A stretch of 64,000 nt of DNA, taken from contig OX638316.1 of assembly GCA_951812525.1 (NCBI GenBank), positions 310,001-374,000 on the forward strand, written 5' to 3'. The notes beneath the pieces were generated by a model. The model ran no database searches and was not told the origin of the DNA. It was given only the letters and a program-made list of their open reading frames with translations. Origin of the DNA: an uncultured Poribacteria bacterium (GTDB taxonomy: Bacteria; Poribacteria; WGA-4E; WGA-3G). This document shows, in pieces, positions 53,795-63,882 of this stretch. The position numbers were made by a program, and so were the translations under genes. How positions within the stretch are numbered: position 1 is the stretch's first letter; each line of letters begins with the position of its first letter.

Positions 53795-54403
53795 ATGCGT
53801 CAACTTCTTCCGTATTTCCCCCTACTACTGTTATTTATCGGTATGCTGTGTTGGTGTACGCCAATTTCTGCACACGACGCTTTCTATCCACATCATCGTG
53901 AAGATTTTGAAAATATGACGCGCCGTCGCGAATTAAGAGGGACGGTTATCCTCAGCACGATCGCTTTCGTTAGCGTTGTAGGTACAATAATCTATATGGC
54001 GTTGCGAAAAAGTAGCACCGATGACAAAACAGATCAAATGGAAGCAAAAACTGTTCAGGAACGCTTAGAACATGCCGCAAACAACGCTGCAAAAGCCGCT
54101 CGATATGCTCTTAATACTAACAGCAATATTGAAGGCACCGTCGTAACGGCACTCACAAGCTATGCCGCAACCTCTGGTGTAGCATGGCGACCGCGCTCTT
54201 ATGGACGAAACAGTGCTGAATTAATTCCATACCAAATTCGATGCAAAATTGGGCATGATGTTGTCACCCTTAGTATTAATACAGACACTATCCAAGTAAA
54301 AGCCGACCACTATTTTTCTAAGACGGGTTTGGGTGCGCAAGGCGGCTTGAAGGGCGTGAGTGCGACTGCCACGCTGAAAATTAAAGGTGAGGAAGAGGGA
54401 TAG
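53795..54403 (+). CDS. Hypothetical envelope protein with signal peptide and one TM
   Basis: A 202-residue protein. An N-terminal signal-like segment (PYFPLLLLFIGMLCWCTPIS) is followed by a His-rich stretch (AHDAFYPHHRED) and a second hydrophobic helix (VILSTIAFVSVVGTIIYMAL) near residue 50-69. The C-terminal beta-rich domain (IRCKIGHDVVTLSINTDTIQ) ends in a positively and negatively charged tail. I do not recognise the family. It converges with larB. No catalytic motif is seen. Confidence 0.6.
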   Translation: MRQLLPYFPLLLLFIGMLCWCTPISAHDAFYPHHREDFENMTRRRELRGTVILSTIAFVSVVGTIIYMALRKSSTDDKTDQMEAKTVQERLEHAANNAAKAARYALNTNSNIEGTVVTALTSYAATSGVAWRPRSYGRNSAELIPYQIRCKIGHDVVTLSINTDTIQVKADHYFSKTGLGAQGGLKGVSATATLKIKGEEEG

Positions 54404-54427
54404 GACTTAATACAAAAAACTTACAAG

Positions 54428-55177
54428 TTACGCCGTGAGTCGATTAATGAGAGAAGCACTATAACCTGCCCCGAAACCGTTATCAATGTTCACAACGGTG
54501 ACACCAGACGCACAACTATTTAGCATGCCTAAAAGGGCAGCGAGACCACCAAAACTCGCACCATAGCCTATGCTCGTTGGCACTGCAATAACGGGACAGT
54601 CCACCAATCCACCGACTACGCTTGGCAACGCTCCCTCCATACCTGCAACGACGATAATGACCTTCGCTGTCAGAAGTTTCTCATGATTGCTGATTAGGCG
54701 GTGTAGCCCTGCAACGCCGACATCGTAAAGGCGTTCTGGCTGGTTTCCCATCATCTGTGCCGTTTCAACGGCTTCCTCCGCTACAGGTAAGTCAGATGTC
54801 CCAGCAGAAACAACGAGGATCCCTGGTACCCCCGTGTCTTCAGATTGTGAAACGGTGATAGTCCGTCCGAGCGCGTTATAGCGTGCTGCAGACGCAATTT
54901 CCTTCACGGCTTCATACATATCGGATGTGGCACGGGTTGCAAGGAGTGGGTGTCCAGCGGCGAGGATGCGTTCGCTAATCTGTTTGACATGTTCCACCGT
55001 CTTTCCTTCGCAGAAAATGACTTCAGGAAATCCAGTGCGAAGTTGACGATGGTGATCGATTTTTGAAAACCCTAAATCTTCAAATGGCAGCGTACGGAGG
55101 GACTGCAGGGCAGTATCTACATCAATCTCCCCGCCTTTAACCTGTTCAAGTAGGGCTTTTAACTTCTCTATTTCCAT
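54428..55177 (-). CDS. larB: Nickel-pincer cofactor biosynthesis protein LarB
   Basis: A 249-residue PurE-fold carboxylase/hydrolase. It starts [20 protein letters not shown] with [20 protein letters not shown], the LarB N-terminus, then [15 protein letters not shown] and the AIRC-like domain with [20 protein letters not shown] and [20 protein letters not shown] near the active site. LarB turns nicotinic acid adenine dinucleotide into a pyridinium dicarboxylate precursor of the nickel cofactor of LarA. LarC and LarE genes are not in this window, so either they lie elsewhere or the protein has another role. Confidence 0.88.
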   Translation of the reverse strand: MEIEKLKALLEQVKGGEIDVDTALQSLRTLPFEDLGFSKIDHHRQLRTGFPEVIFCEGKTVEHVKQISERILAAGHPLLATRATSDMYEAVKEIASAARYNALGRTITVSQSEDTGVPGILVVSAGTSDLPVAEEAVETAQMMGNQPERLYDVGVAGLHRLISNHEKLLTAKVIIVVAGMEGALPSVVGGLVDCPVIAVPTSIGYGASFGGLAALLGMLNSCASGVTVVNIDNGFGAGYSASLINRLTA

Positions 55178-55256
55178 TCATTTAACAATAGGAAACAACA
55201 GGGTTGTCTCCATAGTTATCCTGTCCGTCCAATATCTACTGCATCTGTAACCAGAG

Positions 55257-55277
55257 GAGCGGGCTTTGAGCCCGCTC
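55257..55277. terminator. Strong hairpin downstream of the YtxH gene
   Basis: GAGCGGGC and GCCCGCTC pair perfectly around TTTGA. It lies between the stop of the YtxH gene and larB on the minus strand and could end the YtxH transcript or be another short repeat. No T-tract follows in that direction. Confidence 0.4.
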
Positions 55278-55299
55278 AACTTACAGTTCAAAAAAACGC

Positions 55300-55710
55300 T
55301 TAGGCTTCCTCGGCTGCTTCTGTATCGGATTCGTCTGCGCCGCCGACACCTGGAATGGAACCTGCGATTTTGGTGCGAACATCTGCGGAGACTTTACGAC
55401 CGGTTTCCACAGCGCCCTTCACCTGCTCGCCTGCTTCTTGGAGACGTTCTTTACTGCTATCTACGATACCTTGAACGTTCTCTTTACCCTGTTCCATGAG
55501 ATTTTGTGCATTGCGCCGTGCGCTCTCAGAAGTTTGCTGCGCAAGCTCAACTGTCCGATCTTTTGCTTCAACGGATTTGTCGCGAATTTTCTGTCGGGTC
55601 TCCTTACCGGAACTCGGTGCATAGAGCAGACTGATAACCGCACCTGCCATAAAACCGGTGAAAAAGGCGAAAATCATGCCTAATCCGTTATTCTGTCCAT
55701 TATTGCTCAT
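55300..55710 (-). CDS. YtxH domain-containing protein
   Basis: A 136-residue membrane-anchored protein. One hydrophobic segment (LGMIFAFFTGFMAGAVISLL) is followed by YAPSSGKETRQKIRDK, the family mark, and a long amphipathic helix rich in Glu, Lys and Ala resembling stress or apolipoprotein-like repeats. YtxH proteins are widespread and of unclear function, often linked with general stress. It is 205 bp beyond the DUF948 gene on the same strand, a pair that often occurs together. Confidence 0.82.
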   Translation of the reverse strand: MSNNGQNNGLGMIFAFFTGFMAGAVISLLYAPSSGKETRQKIRDKSVEAKDRTVELAQQTSESARRNAQNLMEQGKENVQGIVDSSKERLQEAGEQVKGAVETGRKVSADVRTKIAGSIPGVGGADESDTEAAEEA

Positions 55711-55915
55711 CTTCTTATCCTTTCTATTAAAAAAATAATTCTGTTCTGGTGCCGTTTATAACCCAAAACTAGGCGTTAAAGTTTACGAAAATCAGCGGAA
55801 AAAGTTTCAATTTTGAGGCTCTTTCTTCTCTTGATGTAATTTTTTTGGATAACACTTCAACTGGAATATAAATGGCACGATGGCTTAATACGGAGCATCT
55901 GCAAACTTAGTTCTA

Positions 55916-56476
55916 TTAACCCTCAGTTGGTGTCCCCGATGCCACTGTTTCTTCTTTAGGTTCGGACGGTCGAGCAGAAGAAAAACTATCCCACCCCGCC
56001 TTAACGCCTTGCCACAAACTAATAATATCAGCCAACGAAACTGCTAACTGATTACGGAAAAAAGCCGCTTGTTCAATTGTCTGCCCAGAAAAACCCGTAA
56101 CCTTTTGAACCAATTCCTCAAGTTCTTGAATACTCTGATTCAGAGCACCACTCATTTCTTGGATATTATGCACAGTGGGTTGAATTTCAGATTCGCTAAT
56201 CCCCTGCAAGGAAGCCGTTAAACCGTTCAGGTTCTGCAGCAACTCCGGTAACTCCTTGTTTACCTCTTTCACTGTTTTGTCCACGTCAGCTATCAATTCA
56301 CCGATTTCCTGATTAACAATGCTTTCCGTGGAATTAAGTGTGTTTCGGATGCTATTCAGCGAATTGCGAAGACTACCGACTGCTGCACACAAATAGCCTG
56401 CAAGTGCCGTAAGTGCGAGTAGCAAAATACCGAGACTAAATTTCCAAAAAATTGAAGCAATAAGACTCCAATCCAT
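55916..56476 (-). CDS. DUF948 domain-containing membrane protein
   Basis: About 186 residues from ATG 56476, with GAAGGAG 5-6 nt upstream; a start at 56506 is also open. A single TM (FSLGILLLALTALAGYLCAA) is followed by coiled-coil sequence (SLNSIRNTLNSTESIVNQEI) with regular heptads to about residue 140. DUF948 proteins form envelope-associated coiled coils of unknown role and are commonly adjacent to YtxH genes, as here. The C-terminus is low-complexity (PSEPKEETVAS). It follows alaS by 72 bp. Confidence 0.8.
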   Translation of the reverse strand: MDWSLIASIFWKFSLGILLLALTALAGYLCAAVGSLRNSLNSIRNTLNSTESIVNQEIGELIADVDKTVKEVNKELPELLQNLNGLTASLQGISESEIQPTVHNIQEMSGALNQSIQELEELVQKVTGFSGQTIEQAAFFRNQLAVSLADIISLWQGVKAGWDSFSSARPSEPKEETVASGTPTEG

Positions 56477-56547
56477 ATTTTCTCCTTCGCGTGTATTGCA
56501 CCACACCGTTCTCTTATATCGCTACAAAAAGTGTGGTGTCTACAGAC

Positions 56548-59205
56548 TCAAACTCCAATTTGCTGTTTGACGATTTCCGTGACTGCATCGATTGCAGCAC
56601 TCACTTTGCTTGGATTCTTGCCACCACCCTGCGCGAGTTCAGGACGACCCCCGCCGCGACCATCTGCCAGTTGGGTTAATTCAGAGATGATTTTACCGGC
56701 ATGCAAACCGCGATTCTTCACAAGGTCTGAGGTGACGCCAACTACAAAGGCAGCCTCGTTCCCGCTAACAGAGGCAAGTGCCACAACACCAGATTCTAAA
56801 CGATTCTTGAGTTCATCAACGAGTTGCCGTAATCCGTTCCTATCCGTGTCTGTCACGAGCGAAGCGACAATTCGAACATCCTCTACAAGTGCTGCCCCCT
56901 CGACTAAACTACTGACATTAGCCAATGCCTGCTGTCCTTTCAACTTTTGAAGCTGCTGTTCCAATTCTCGTTGCTCTTGCAGCAATCGTTCGATGCGCTC
57001 AGACACGTCGGTCTTGGGTGTTTTCAGTAAATTAGCGACACTGGAAATCAGAACGCTATCGTTTTGGACTGCCGTTACGGCTGCAACACCGGTCAGTGCT
57101 TCAACACGTCTGACCCCCGCAGCGATGCTGCTCTCGCCCATCAGTTTCACGAAACCGAGTTCACCAGTCGCCGCAACATGCGTGCCTCCGCATAACTCAA
57201 CACTATATTCACCCGCTTCTACGACACGCACAATATCACCGTACTTGTCGCCAAAGAAGGCTAAAGCACCTTTTGCTTTTGCAGCATCCAACGACATTTC
57301 GTTTATGGAAAGGGCATCATTTCCGCGAATTTTCTCATTGACAAACCCTTCAATCTCGCGCAGTTGTTCCGATGAAACAGATTCGTAGTGTGAAAAATCA
57401 AACCGAAGCCTACCGGCTTCAACAAGCGAACCTGCTTGTCCGACATGCGTTCCAAGCACACGCCGCAACCCACTATGTAGGAGATGTGTTGCGGTGTGAC
57501 TCACAGCAACAGCCCCTCGGTGTTCAGTATCAATTTGGGCATGCACGGTGGTGTAGGGTGTAATCTCACCTTCAAGGACTTCGCACCTATGGACGACCAA
57601 GTCTGCGGAAGGTTTGAGCGTGTCTTGCACACGCAGTTTCGCATTTTGGTTTTCAATTGTGCCGACATCACCCACCTGTCCACCGGATTCACCATAGAAG
57701 GGTGTCCGATTCAGAAACACGAATACTTCGTCTCCTTGTTGTGCACTCGCCACTGACTCAGCATCGGCAATTAAAGCGACAATTTCCGACTCGGCGTTGT
57801 CTTGGGCGTAACCGACGAATTCGGTCTCACCATGCTCTTTAAGGATTTCCGCATAAACAGCAATCTCTTCGTCTCTCGCGCCACCTTTTGCTTCCCACGC
57901 TGCTCTTCCGCGCGATCGCTGCGCTTCCATACTGTGCTCAAAGCCAGCATCGTCAACAGTGAATCCACGTTCGCGTGCGAGCATCTGTGTCAAATCAAGA
58001 GGGAAACCGAAGGTATCATACAACTCAAAAGCGCGCTTGCCATCAAGTTGTGTATCGTCCTTCTCTGTGAGTGTATCGAGTGAGGTATCAAGGAGTTCCA
58101 AACCGCGTTCAATGGTTTGATGGAAGCGATGCTCTTCACCTTGAATCGTTCGGGTGATAAACTCACGACGCGGCAAGACATCAGGGAAGACGCCACCGAG
58201 CAATTCAATGACATGATCAACGAGCTGATAAATGAAAGCTTCGTCCATATTTAATTTTTTGCCATAGAGCACAGCACGTCGCAAAATTCGGCGGATGACG
58301 TATCCACGTCCCTCGTTAGAGGGCATTACACCGTCACCGATTGCAAAGGTCAAACACCTGATATGGTCAGCAATAACACGATGGGGTAACCCGCGTTCAT
58401 CATCAAAATAGGCGGTGTCTGTCATACCGGCAATTGTTGCTAAGAGCGGTGTAAACAGATCCGTCTTGTAGTTTGAATCAACGCCTTGCAATATGGAAGT
58501 AATCCGCTCAAAGCCCATGCCTGTATCCACATGCGTTGCAGGCAGCGGCTCAAGTGTGCCGTCATCGTTCCGATTGTATTGAATGAATACAAGATTCCAG
58601 AATTCTAGGAAGCGATCACTGGTGTTGGGACCGGCATCCGGGTCATTTGCGGTTTCGGGGAAGGCTTCCACACCCATGTCAACGAAGAGTTCACTACAAG
58701 GACCACAGGGACCTGTCTCTCCCATTTCCCAAAAGTTATCCTTATCGCAGCGGCGGATACGCGAGAGTGGCAGGTCGGTCTCTTGCAACCAGAATTTTTC
58801 TGCTTCGTCGTCCTTAAGGTATACCGTTGCCCAGAGACGTTCCTTGGGAATCTGCCAGAGTTCGGTTACCAATTCCCAAGCAAAAGCGATAGCTTCCTGC
58901 TTGTAATAATCGCCGAACGACCAGTTTCCGAGCATCTCAAAGAAGGTATGATGGCTCGGTGAATAACCCACCTCTTCAAGGTCATTGTGTTTGCCGCTGA
59001 CGCGCAAACACTTTTGGGTATCAACAGCGCGCGTATATTCCCGCTGCCCGATACCGAGAAACACATCCTTGAACTGGTTCATACCAGCATTGGTAAACAA
59101 TAAAGTAGGGTCCCCAGCGGGTACTAAGGACGCGCTCGGAACAATTGTGTGCCCCCGTTCGCGGAAGTATTCCAGGAAACTGGCTCTAATTTCATCTGAG
59201 GTCAT
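56548..59205 (-). CDS. alaS: Alanyl-tRNA synthetase
   Basis: An 885-residue class II synthetase. It opens with TSDEIRASFLEYFRERGHTI, with motif 1 and motif 2 in FTNAGMNQFKDVFLG and the QKCLRVSGKHNDLEEVGY segment. The editing domain zinc motif is seen as SHTATHLLHSGLRR and CGGTHVAATGELG, and the C-terminal C-Ala domain ends with GRGGGRPELAQGGGKNPSK. It charges tRNA-Ala and clears mischarged Ser or Gly. It lies 106 bp downstream of recX on the same strand. All hallmark motifs are intact. Confidence 0.97.
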   Translation of the reverse strand: MTSDEIRASFLEYFRERGHTIVPSASLVPAGDPTLLFTNAGMNQFKDVFLGIGQREYTRAVDTQKCLRVSGKHNDLEEVGYSPSHHTFFEMLGNWSFGDYYKQEAIAFAWELVTELWQIPKERLWATVYLKDDEAEKFWLQETDLPLSRIRRCDKDNFWEMGETGPCGPCSELFVDMGVEAFPETANDPDAGPNTSDRFLEFWNLVFIQYNRNDDGTLEPLPATHVDTGMGFERITSILQGVDSNYKTDLFTPLLATIAGMTDTAYFDDERGLPHRVIADHIRCLTFAIGDGVMPSNEGRGYVIRRILRRAVLYGKKLNMDEAFIYQLVDHVIELLGGVFPDVLPRREFITRTIQGEEHRFHQTIERGLELLDTSLDTLTEKDDTQLDGKRAFELYDTFGFPLDLTQMLARERGFTVDDAGFEHSMEAQRSRGRAAWEAKGGARDEEIAVYAEILKEHGETEFVGYAQDNAESEIVALIADAESVASAQQGDEVFVFLNRTPFYGESGGQVGDVGTIENQNAKLRVQDTLKPSADLVVHRCEVLEGEITPYTTVHAQIDTEHRGAVAVSHTATHLLHSGLRRVLGTHVGQAGSLVEAGRLRFDFSHYESVSSEQLREIEGFVNEKIRGNDALSINEMSLDAAKAKGALAFFGDKYGDIVRVVEAGEYSVELCGGTHVAATGELGFVKLMGESSIAAGVRRVEALTGVAAVTAVQNDSVLISSVANLLKTPKTDVSERIERLLQEQRELEQQLQKLKGQQALANVSSLVEGAALVEDVRIVASLVTDTDRNGLRQLVDELKNRLESGVVALASVSGNEAAFVVGVTSDLVKNRGLHAGKIISELTQLADGRGGGRPELAQGGGKNPSKVSAAIDAVTEIVKQQIGV

Positions 59206-59311
59206 ATTAAAACGCTCCCCTGTTTCTTGTGTTCCTAATTATAGTCTTTTTCCAATAGAGAAGTCAAGGCGAAAATCTGGTTGGGGAACTTTAACGCCCT
59301 GTGCTAACGCC

Positions 59312-59992
59312 CTAAAAAATCTGCTCAAGTACTTGTCGCACAATTTCCGAGCCAAACCCGCGCCGTGCCAAAAATCCATGTAATCGGCGTTTAGCGACAT
59401 GAACGGGTAACTGTCGATATCGCTTCACGCGTTTCTGAGCAATCTGAAGAGCGACGGTCGTTTCGTCTTCGGTCTCTATCTGTGCCACAACCTGCTCGGC
59501 AACCTCGCGGTCAACTCCCTTGTCAAGAAGTTCGCGCTTTAGTAAGGTCGTGCCTCGCGGATTCGACTTTAGCCTGCGGACGACCCAATTCTCTGCATAC
59601 TTCCGGTCGCGAATATGCCCCGAATCAATCAACTCCTCAATAGCTGTCTCAATTGCTGTTTCCGAAAAGCCTTCTCGCGCGAGTCGCTGCTTTACTTCAC
59701 TTTTAGTATAGGGCTTGGGCTTTACCGTAGGACGAGAATCCTCTGTTTCATCCACTGCAGCGTTATCTGTCCGTTCACGTAGTAACCTGAGGGCGTAGTT
59801 TTTCGCGCGCATCACCTCATCCGCCGCGATTATCTTCTCAATGACTTCGGCTTCAATCTGTAAACCGACGCGTAACCCAAAATTTTCAACCAAGATAGTA
59901 TGAAGGACAACAAACGGTGCGTCATCCAGAAAGAGTTGGCGATGTGAGGGCAATTCAGGAACCGCCTGAATATCTGTAATCTGCTGCTTCAT
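59312..59992 (-). CDS. recX: Regulatory protein RecX
   Basis: A 226-residue modulator of RecA. The three-helix RecX repeats are seen in AKNYALRLLRERTDN, YTKSEVKQRLAREGFSETAI, YAENWVVRRLKSNPRGTTLL and RQLPVHVAKRRLHGFLARRG. RecX inhibits RecA filaments. The N-terminal lead of about 70 residues (QRLFLDDAPFVVLHT) is longer than in most members. The recA gene that usually precedes recX is not next to it; alaS follows, as in the common recA-recX-alaS order. Membership is clear, the exact start less so. Confidence 0.85.
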   Translation of the reverse strand: MKQQITDIQAVPELPSHRQLFLDDAPFVVLHTILVENFGLRVGLQIEAEVIEKIIAADEVMRAKNYALRLLRERTDNAAVDETEDSRPTVKPKPYTKSEVKQRLAREGFSETAIETAIEELIDSGHIRDRKYAENWVVRRLKSNPRGTTLLKRELLDKGVDREVAEQVVAQIETEDETTVALQIAQKRVKRYRQLPVHVAKRRLHGFLARRGFGSEIVRQVLEQIF

Positions 59993-60139
59993 GTCTTTCT
60001 ATTATTGTAGAAGACGGTCATCCATAGAAATGTGAAGTGGAGTGAGCGCGAGGTTTAAAGGATATCGCTTGAAAACTTGCTTACAAAGACCTCGCGCTTC
60101 AACGGGGGGATGTATTGCTACAACAAAAGGTTATAGCAT

Positions 60140-60775
60140 TTATTCACCGTTACTCGTACCTGCCCAGAGCGCACCGCGCAGTAGGAGCGTTTCAAACATA
60201 TCATGCTGACATGCTGCCGCATCATGACCGAGCGCGAGGTAGAAAACTTTGCCTTCGCCCCAGTTTTTCGTCCATGCTACCGGTGCGGCATCACCTTTCC
60301 ACAATGCTGATGCAAGCACATGGTTCCGAGGATCGTAGTCGAGGATGTACTGCTCATCCGTTACGACAAACTCGTCAAGTCCCTCTGTGATTTCGTGCTC
60401 GCTATCGACAATGCTGACTTGGTAATCGCGGTAGCGCGGGTGTGTGACAAAATAACCACCTACCATCGAGCGATACTCAGGACATCCACGGAATGAATCC
60501 GCCGCCGAGTGCACACCGACGTAGCCTTTACCCGAAGCGATATGGTTGAGTAAACCGTTTTTCTGCGCGTCTGAAATCTCACCTATTGTGTAGTAGAAGA
60601 CAACGAGATCATACGGATCCAGATTTGGTGAGACGAGGGCATCAAGGTCTTCCTCGACTCTGGTAATTTCAAATTCATCTCGCTGTGAAAGCACCTTCAC
60701 GATTTCGTCACTACATCCCTTCCAATCGTGAATTGCACCACCTGCAAAAACGAGTGTGTTAATTTTTCCCATCAT
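60140..60775 (-). CDS. ThuA domain-containing protein
   Basis: A 211-residue class-I glutamine-amidotransferase-like protein. It begins KINTLVFAGGAIHDWKGCSD, with DLVVFYYTIGEI, then GKGYVGVHSAADSFRGCPEY, and ends with ALGHDAAACQHDMFETLLLR. ThuA proteins are associated with trehalose or other sugar use, with unknown chemistry. AGGAGG lies upstream, 4 nt from the first ATG and 7 nt from the second (60772). It is divergent from coaD and lacks neighbours of obvious pathway. Confidence 0.85.
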   Translation of the reverse strand: MMGKINTLVFAGGAIHDWKGCSDEIVKVLSQRDEFEITRVEEDLDALVSPNLDPYDLVVFYYTIGEISDAQKNGLLNHIASGKGYVGVHSAADSFRGCPEYRSMVGGYFVTHPRYRDYQVSIVDSEHEITEGLDEFVVTDEQYILDYDPRNHVLASALWKGDAAPVAWTKNWGEGKVFYLALGHDAAACQHDMFETLLLRGALWAGTSNGE

Positions 60776-61012
60776 TTAGCCTCCTTGCTATGTAATATTG
60801 CTATTATATCACGCGCGCAGAAATACAAGTAACTTTTTTTCATAGATTTGCATGATGCTGTATCCTATGCTATAATGATAGGGCAAGCAGAGAAATCCAT
60901 GCCTTGGCTCTTTGATAACCTCACCACTTTTATATTTACGTGAAAATGAATCCATTAAATCAAAGATTGACGCTACTGCCAGAAAATTCTGGACCACCAG
61001 AAAGGAGCGTAC

Positions 61013-61525
61013 ATGCCGAAAAAAATCGCCATCTTTCCCGCAAGTTTTGACCCTGTCACGAATGGGCACGCCGATCTCATTGATCGGATTTGCAACCTCG
61101 GTATTTTCGATGAACTTGTCATTGCCATCGGTGTCAATCCTGCCAAACCTGCGCGCTTCACGCTTGAGGAACGGACTGAGATGCTTAAAGCCGTTATTGA
61201 ACCGTATCCGCAAGCCACTATTGATGGATATACCGGATTAACAGTGCATTACGCACAGACGCGCCGTGCTTGCGCTATCATCCGTGGGCTGCGTGAAATC
61301 TCCGATTTTGAATGGGAGTTCAAGATGGCACGAATGAATCAGCAAATTGCACCAGATATTGACACCCTCTTTATGATGGCTAATACTCAGTACGCTCATA
61401 TCAGTTCAACACTCGTGATGGAAGTTGTGCAGATGGCACAGCGGAAGGTTAGTGCGGAGAAATTACGCGAGATGGTACCAGAAATCGTGGTCGAATTTAT
61501 CAAGAAGAAATTTGACGTGCTATAA
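61013..61525 (+). CDS. coaD: Pantetheine-phosphate adenylyltransferase
   Basis: A 170-residue cytidylyltransferase-fold enzyme for the fourth step of coenzyme A synthesis. It shows the start IAIFPASFDPVTNGHADLID with the T-x-G-H nucleotide motif, then GLREISDFEWEFKMARMN and the ISSTLVMEV motif near residue 130. GAAAGGAG lies 6 nt from the ATG. Length and motifs are standard. It converges with the TonB-dependent receptor gene and is alone on its strand here. Confidence 0.95.
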   Translation: MPKKIAIFPASFDPVTNGHADLIDRICNLGIFDELVIAIGVNPAKPARFTLEERTEMLKAVIEPYPQATIDGYTGLTVHYAQTRRACAIIRGLREISDFEWEFKMARMNQQIAPDIDTLFMMANTQYAHISSTLVMEVVQMAQRKVSAEKLREMVPEIVVEFIKKKFDVL

Positions 61526-61569
61526 GTTACGAACGTGGTTGGAAACTACGCCCTCTATATTCTGAATTT

Positions 61570-63882
61570 TTAAAACCGGTTGTCCAGACTCAAGCTCACA
61601 TTGAAGCCGGGTGCGTTCATACCGGAACCGTGCGGACGATATCGCTGATCAAGCAGATTTTCAAATGCTAATGTTAAACGTGTGTAATCAAACAGCCTGA
61701 TACCGCCGCGAACGTTGAGTGTCCACCATCCGGGTGTGCCAGCATCCAGTGCGTAGCCGTTGGCATCAAATTCAACTTCCGCTGGGTCGCGCGTCTTTCC
61801 AGGTATTCGTGGGTCGCGAATGTCGCTCCGGTTCAGTCGCCGCTGCTCGGCTGCACCTCGCACATAGAGCGAAGCCCAAAATTGTGTGTTCAGCGGTTCC
61901 CACTGGATTCCAATGATTCCGTTCAACGGTGGTTCTCTACGAGTACGTGCTTCCCAAGGCTTCGTTGGATCCGGGGCATTTCCATTAATCTTGAGTACTT
62001 CGCCACGTATAAATGCTGCATTACCAAACACCGACCAAGCGGGTTGAATTGGGACGAGTCCGGCTAATTCAACGCCTTGAAATTGTGCTTCATCGACGTT
62101 ATCAAATACGAGCACGTCAATACCCTCGTATTCTTTAATTAGGTCTTGATGGAGTTGGGGAAGCGTTCCACCGGCGTATGCCTCTTGGACAGGTCTGCGT
62201 GCAACTAAGCCATTGACCCGACTGTGGAACAACGTCAGGGCACCACTGAAGTAAGAATGTCGCACCTTGAGCCCACTCTCAAGCGTCCAAGAAGTCTCCG
62301 CCTCAAGACCGGGACTCGGTGCTGTGACACCCTCATTGGTGACCTCTACGGCTGTTGTATCATTCAAAGACGGAGCACGGAAGGCTGTTCCAAAGCTGCT
62401 AACAAAGTTCAGCGAATCTGTCAAACTGATAACCATCCCTGCACTTCCTGTCACACTACTGTCGTATTCATTGAACACATCAAAACTCTGATCGCGAAGA
62501 GAGAGGTCAGCATTGGTTTGATACAGCGTTGCGCGACCGCCGAGTGTGAACTCTACGCGCTCGTGCACCATAATTTCATCTTGAAGATACAGACTCGCAT
62601 CCCAGAACTGAGAACCGTTGATAAAGCGTCCCAAGTTTTCGTTAATATCTTCCTTGCCTGTCGTGATATCCGTATTGACGGTGTGACTCTGCAACATATC
62701 CAAGTAGAATTCTCCGCCACCAACCAAACGTTGCCGAGGAAGGATTGAACTGACCGCTTGCGCGCTGAAGCCGATGGTATTAACTGTATCATATCGCTGC
62801 CGCCGAGATGTCGCACCAATCTTCAATTCGTTGCGTCCCTCTTTTTGGCGGTGATAAGAGGCTGTCAGGCGGACTCTGTCAATATTTCCCCCTACAGGAT
62901 TTACGACATAGTTTGCATAAACGAGGTCGCGATTTTGCGGCTCAAAATAGAATTCGTCAAACTCTCTGGGTGCGATTTTATCATAGCGCGGTGTTTGGGG
63001 CTGTCGCCACATCTGGTAGGCGACGTTTATAGTGCTGGTATCACTGAGTTGATACGCAATTTTCGCATCCGCATCGTAGGCTTTCCAACTCAGCGGTCCT
63101 TCGTTGTCAATAAGCCACCTGTCAGGAGGCGCAGCTGGCATCTCGTCATAAAGTTCCACACCGCTCGGTTTTTGACCTACTATTTCAAATTTCCGATTCT
63201 TGTAGTGAAGATCGTATCCGGTTCCAGGGTTTATATTCCCGTAGGATCGCATGCCACCACCGGCGATAAATCCAAACCGCTCTTTGTTCCCTGTTATCTC
63301 CAACCTACCAAGCCGTTCCTGTGTAGCAGTCGCATAGCGAGCAATGAGGCGTGGCTGTATATCCCAAGTTTCCTGCGCAAGATTAATCGGCACCTCTTTT
63401 GTAAAGAAACTGGTAACACCACCCATCGCGCCGCTGCCATAGAGCATAGAGCTTGAACCGAGTAGCACTTCTGCCCGTCCCAGCATTTCTGGTGCGATGG
63501 TTGCAGTGTACTGATTTGGTCCCGAACGAAATGTTGAATTATTGAGACGGACCCAGTCGACTTGTATCAATGTTTGGTAACCTGTTAACCCCCGGAGCAA
63601 GGGAGATCCTTGTCCCACTGTCGTCTGCTGTGCGCTAACGCCAGGTACATCACGAAGCATGTTGGATGCGATGTCTGCATTGCTCTGTTCCAATTGTTTT
63701 AAATTGAGAACGGTAATAGCATTAGGCGTTTTGAAAGGATCTTTCTCGGCACGTGTGGCTGTCACCGATATCTCTCCAAGTCTGACGACTTCTTCACTAC
63801 GGGACTCGGCCTCTGCACATGCAAACCAACTCACTAACAGACTTAAACTTATGAGTAAAAAAAGATAAAATGATTTTTTCAT
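61570..63882 (-). CDS. TonB-dependent outer-membrane receptor
   Basis: About 770 residues from ATG 63882, with GGAG 9 nt upstream; the frame is open to 63936. A signal peptide (FYLFLLISLSLLVSWFACAE) precedes the TonB box/plug: GEISVTATRAEKDPFKTPN, NMLRDVPGVSAQQ, RGLTGYQTLIQVD and GSSSMLYGSGAMGG. The barrel ends with LENLLDQRYRPHGSGM-type sequence and the terminal Phe (SLDNRF). These receptors import siderophores, haem, cobalamin or glycans using TonB energy; the substrate is unclear. RGLTGYQ and the barrel end look HemR/CirA-like. No transport genes are adjacent. Confidence 0.92.
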   Translation of the reverse strand: MKKSFYLFLLISLSLLVSWFACAEAESRSEEVVRLGEISVTATRAEKDPFKTPNAITVLNLKQLEQSNADIASNMLRDVPGVSAQQTTVGQGSPLLRGLTGYQTLIQVDWVRLNNSTFRSGPNQYTATIAPEMLGRAEVLLGSSSMLYGSGAMGGVTSFFTKEVPINLAQETWDIQPRLIARYATATQERLGRLEITGNKERFGFIAGGGMRSYGNINPGTGYDLHYKNRKFEIVGQKPSGVELYDEMPAAPPDRWLIDNEGPLSWKAYDADAKIAYQLSDTSTINVAYQMWRQPQTPRYDKIAPREFDEFYFEPQNRDLVYANYVVNPVGGNIDRVRLTASYHRQKEGRNELKIGATSRRQRYDTVNTIGFSAQAVSSILPRQRLVGGGEFYLDMLQSHTVNTDITTGKEDINENLGRFINGSQFWDASLYLQDEIMVHERVEFTLGGRATLYQTNADLSLRDQSFDVFNEYDSSVTGSAGMVISLTDSLNFVSSFGTAFRAPSLNDTTAVEVTNEGVTAPSPGLEAETSWTLESGLKVRHSYFSGALTLFHSRVNGLVARRPVQEAYAGGTLPQLHQDLIKEYEGIDVLVFDNVDEAQFQGVELAGLVPIQPAWSVFGNAAFIRGEVLKINGNAPDPTKPWEARTRREPPLNGIIGIQWEPLNTQFWASLYVRGAAEQRRLNRSDIRDPRIPGKTRDPAEVEFDANGYALDAGTPGWWTLNVRGGIRLFDYTRLTLAFENLLDQRYRPHGSGMNAPGFNVSLSLDNRF

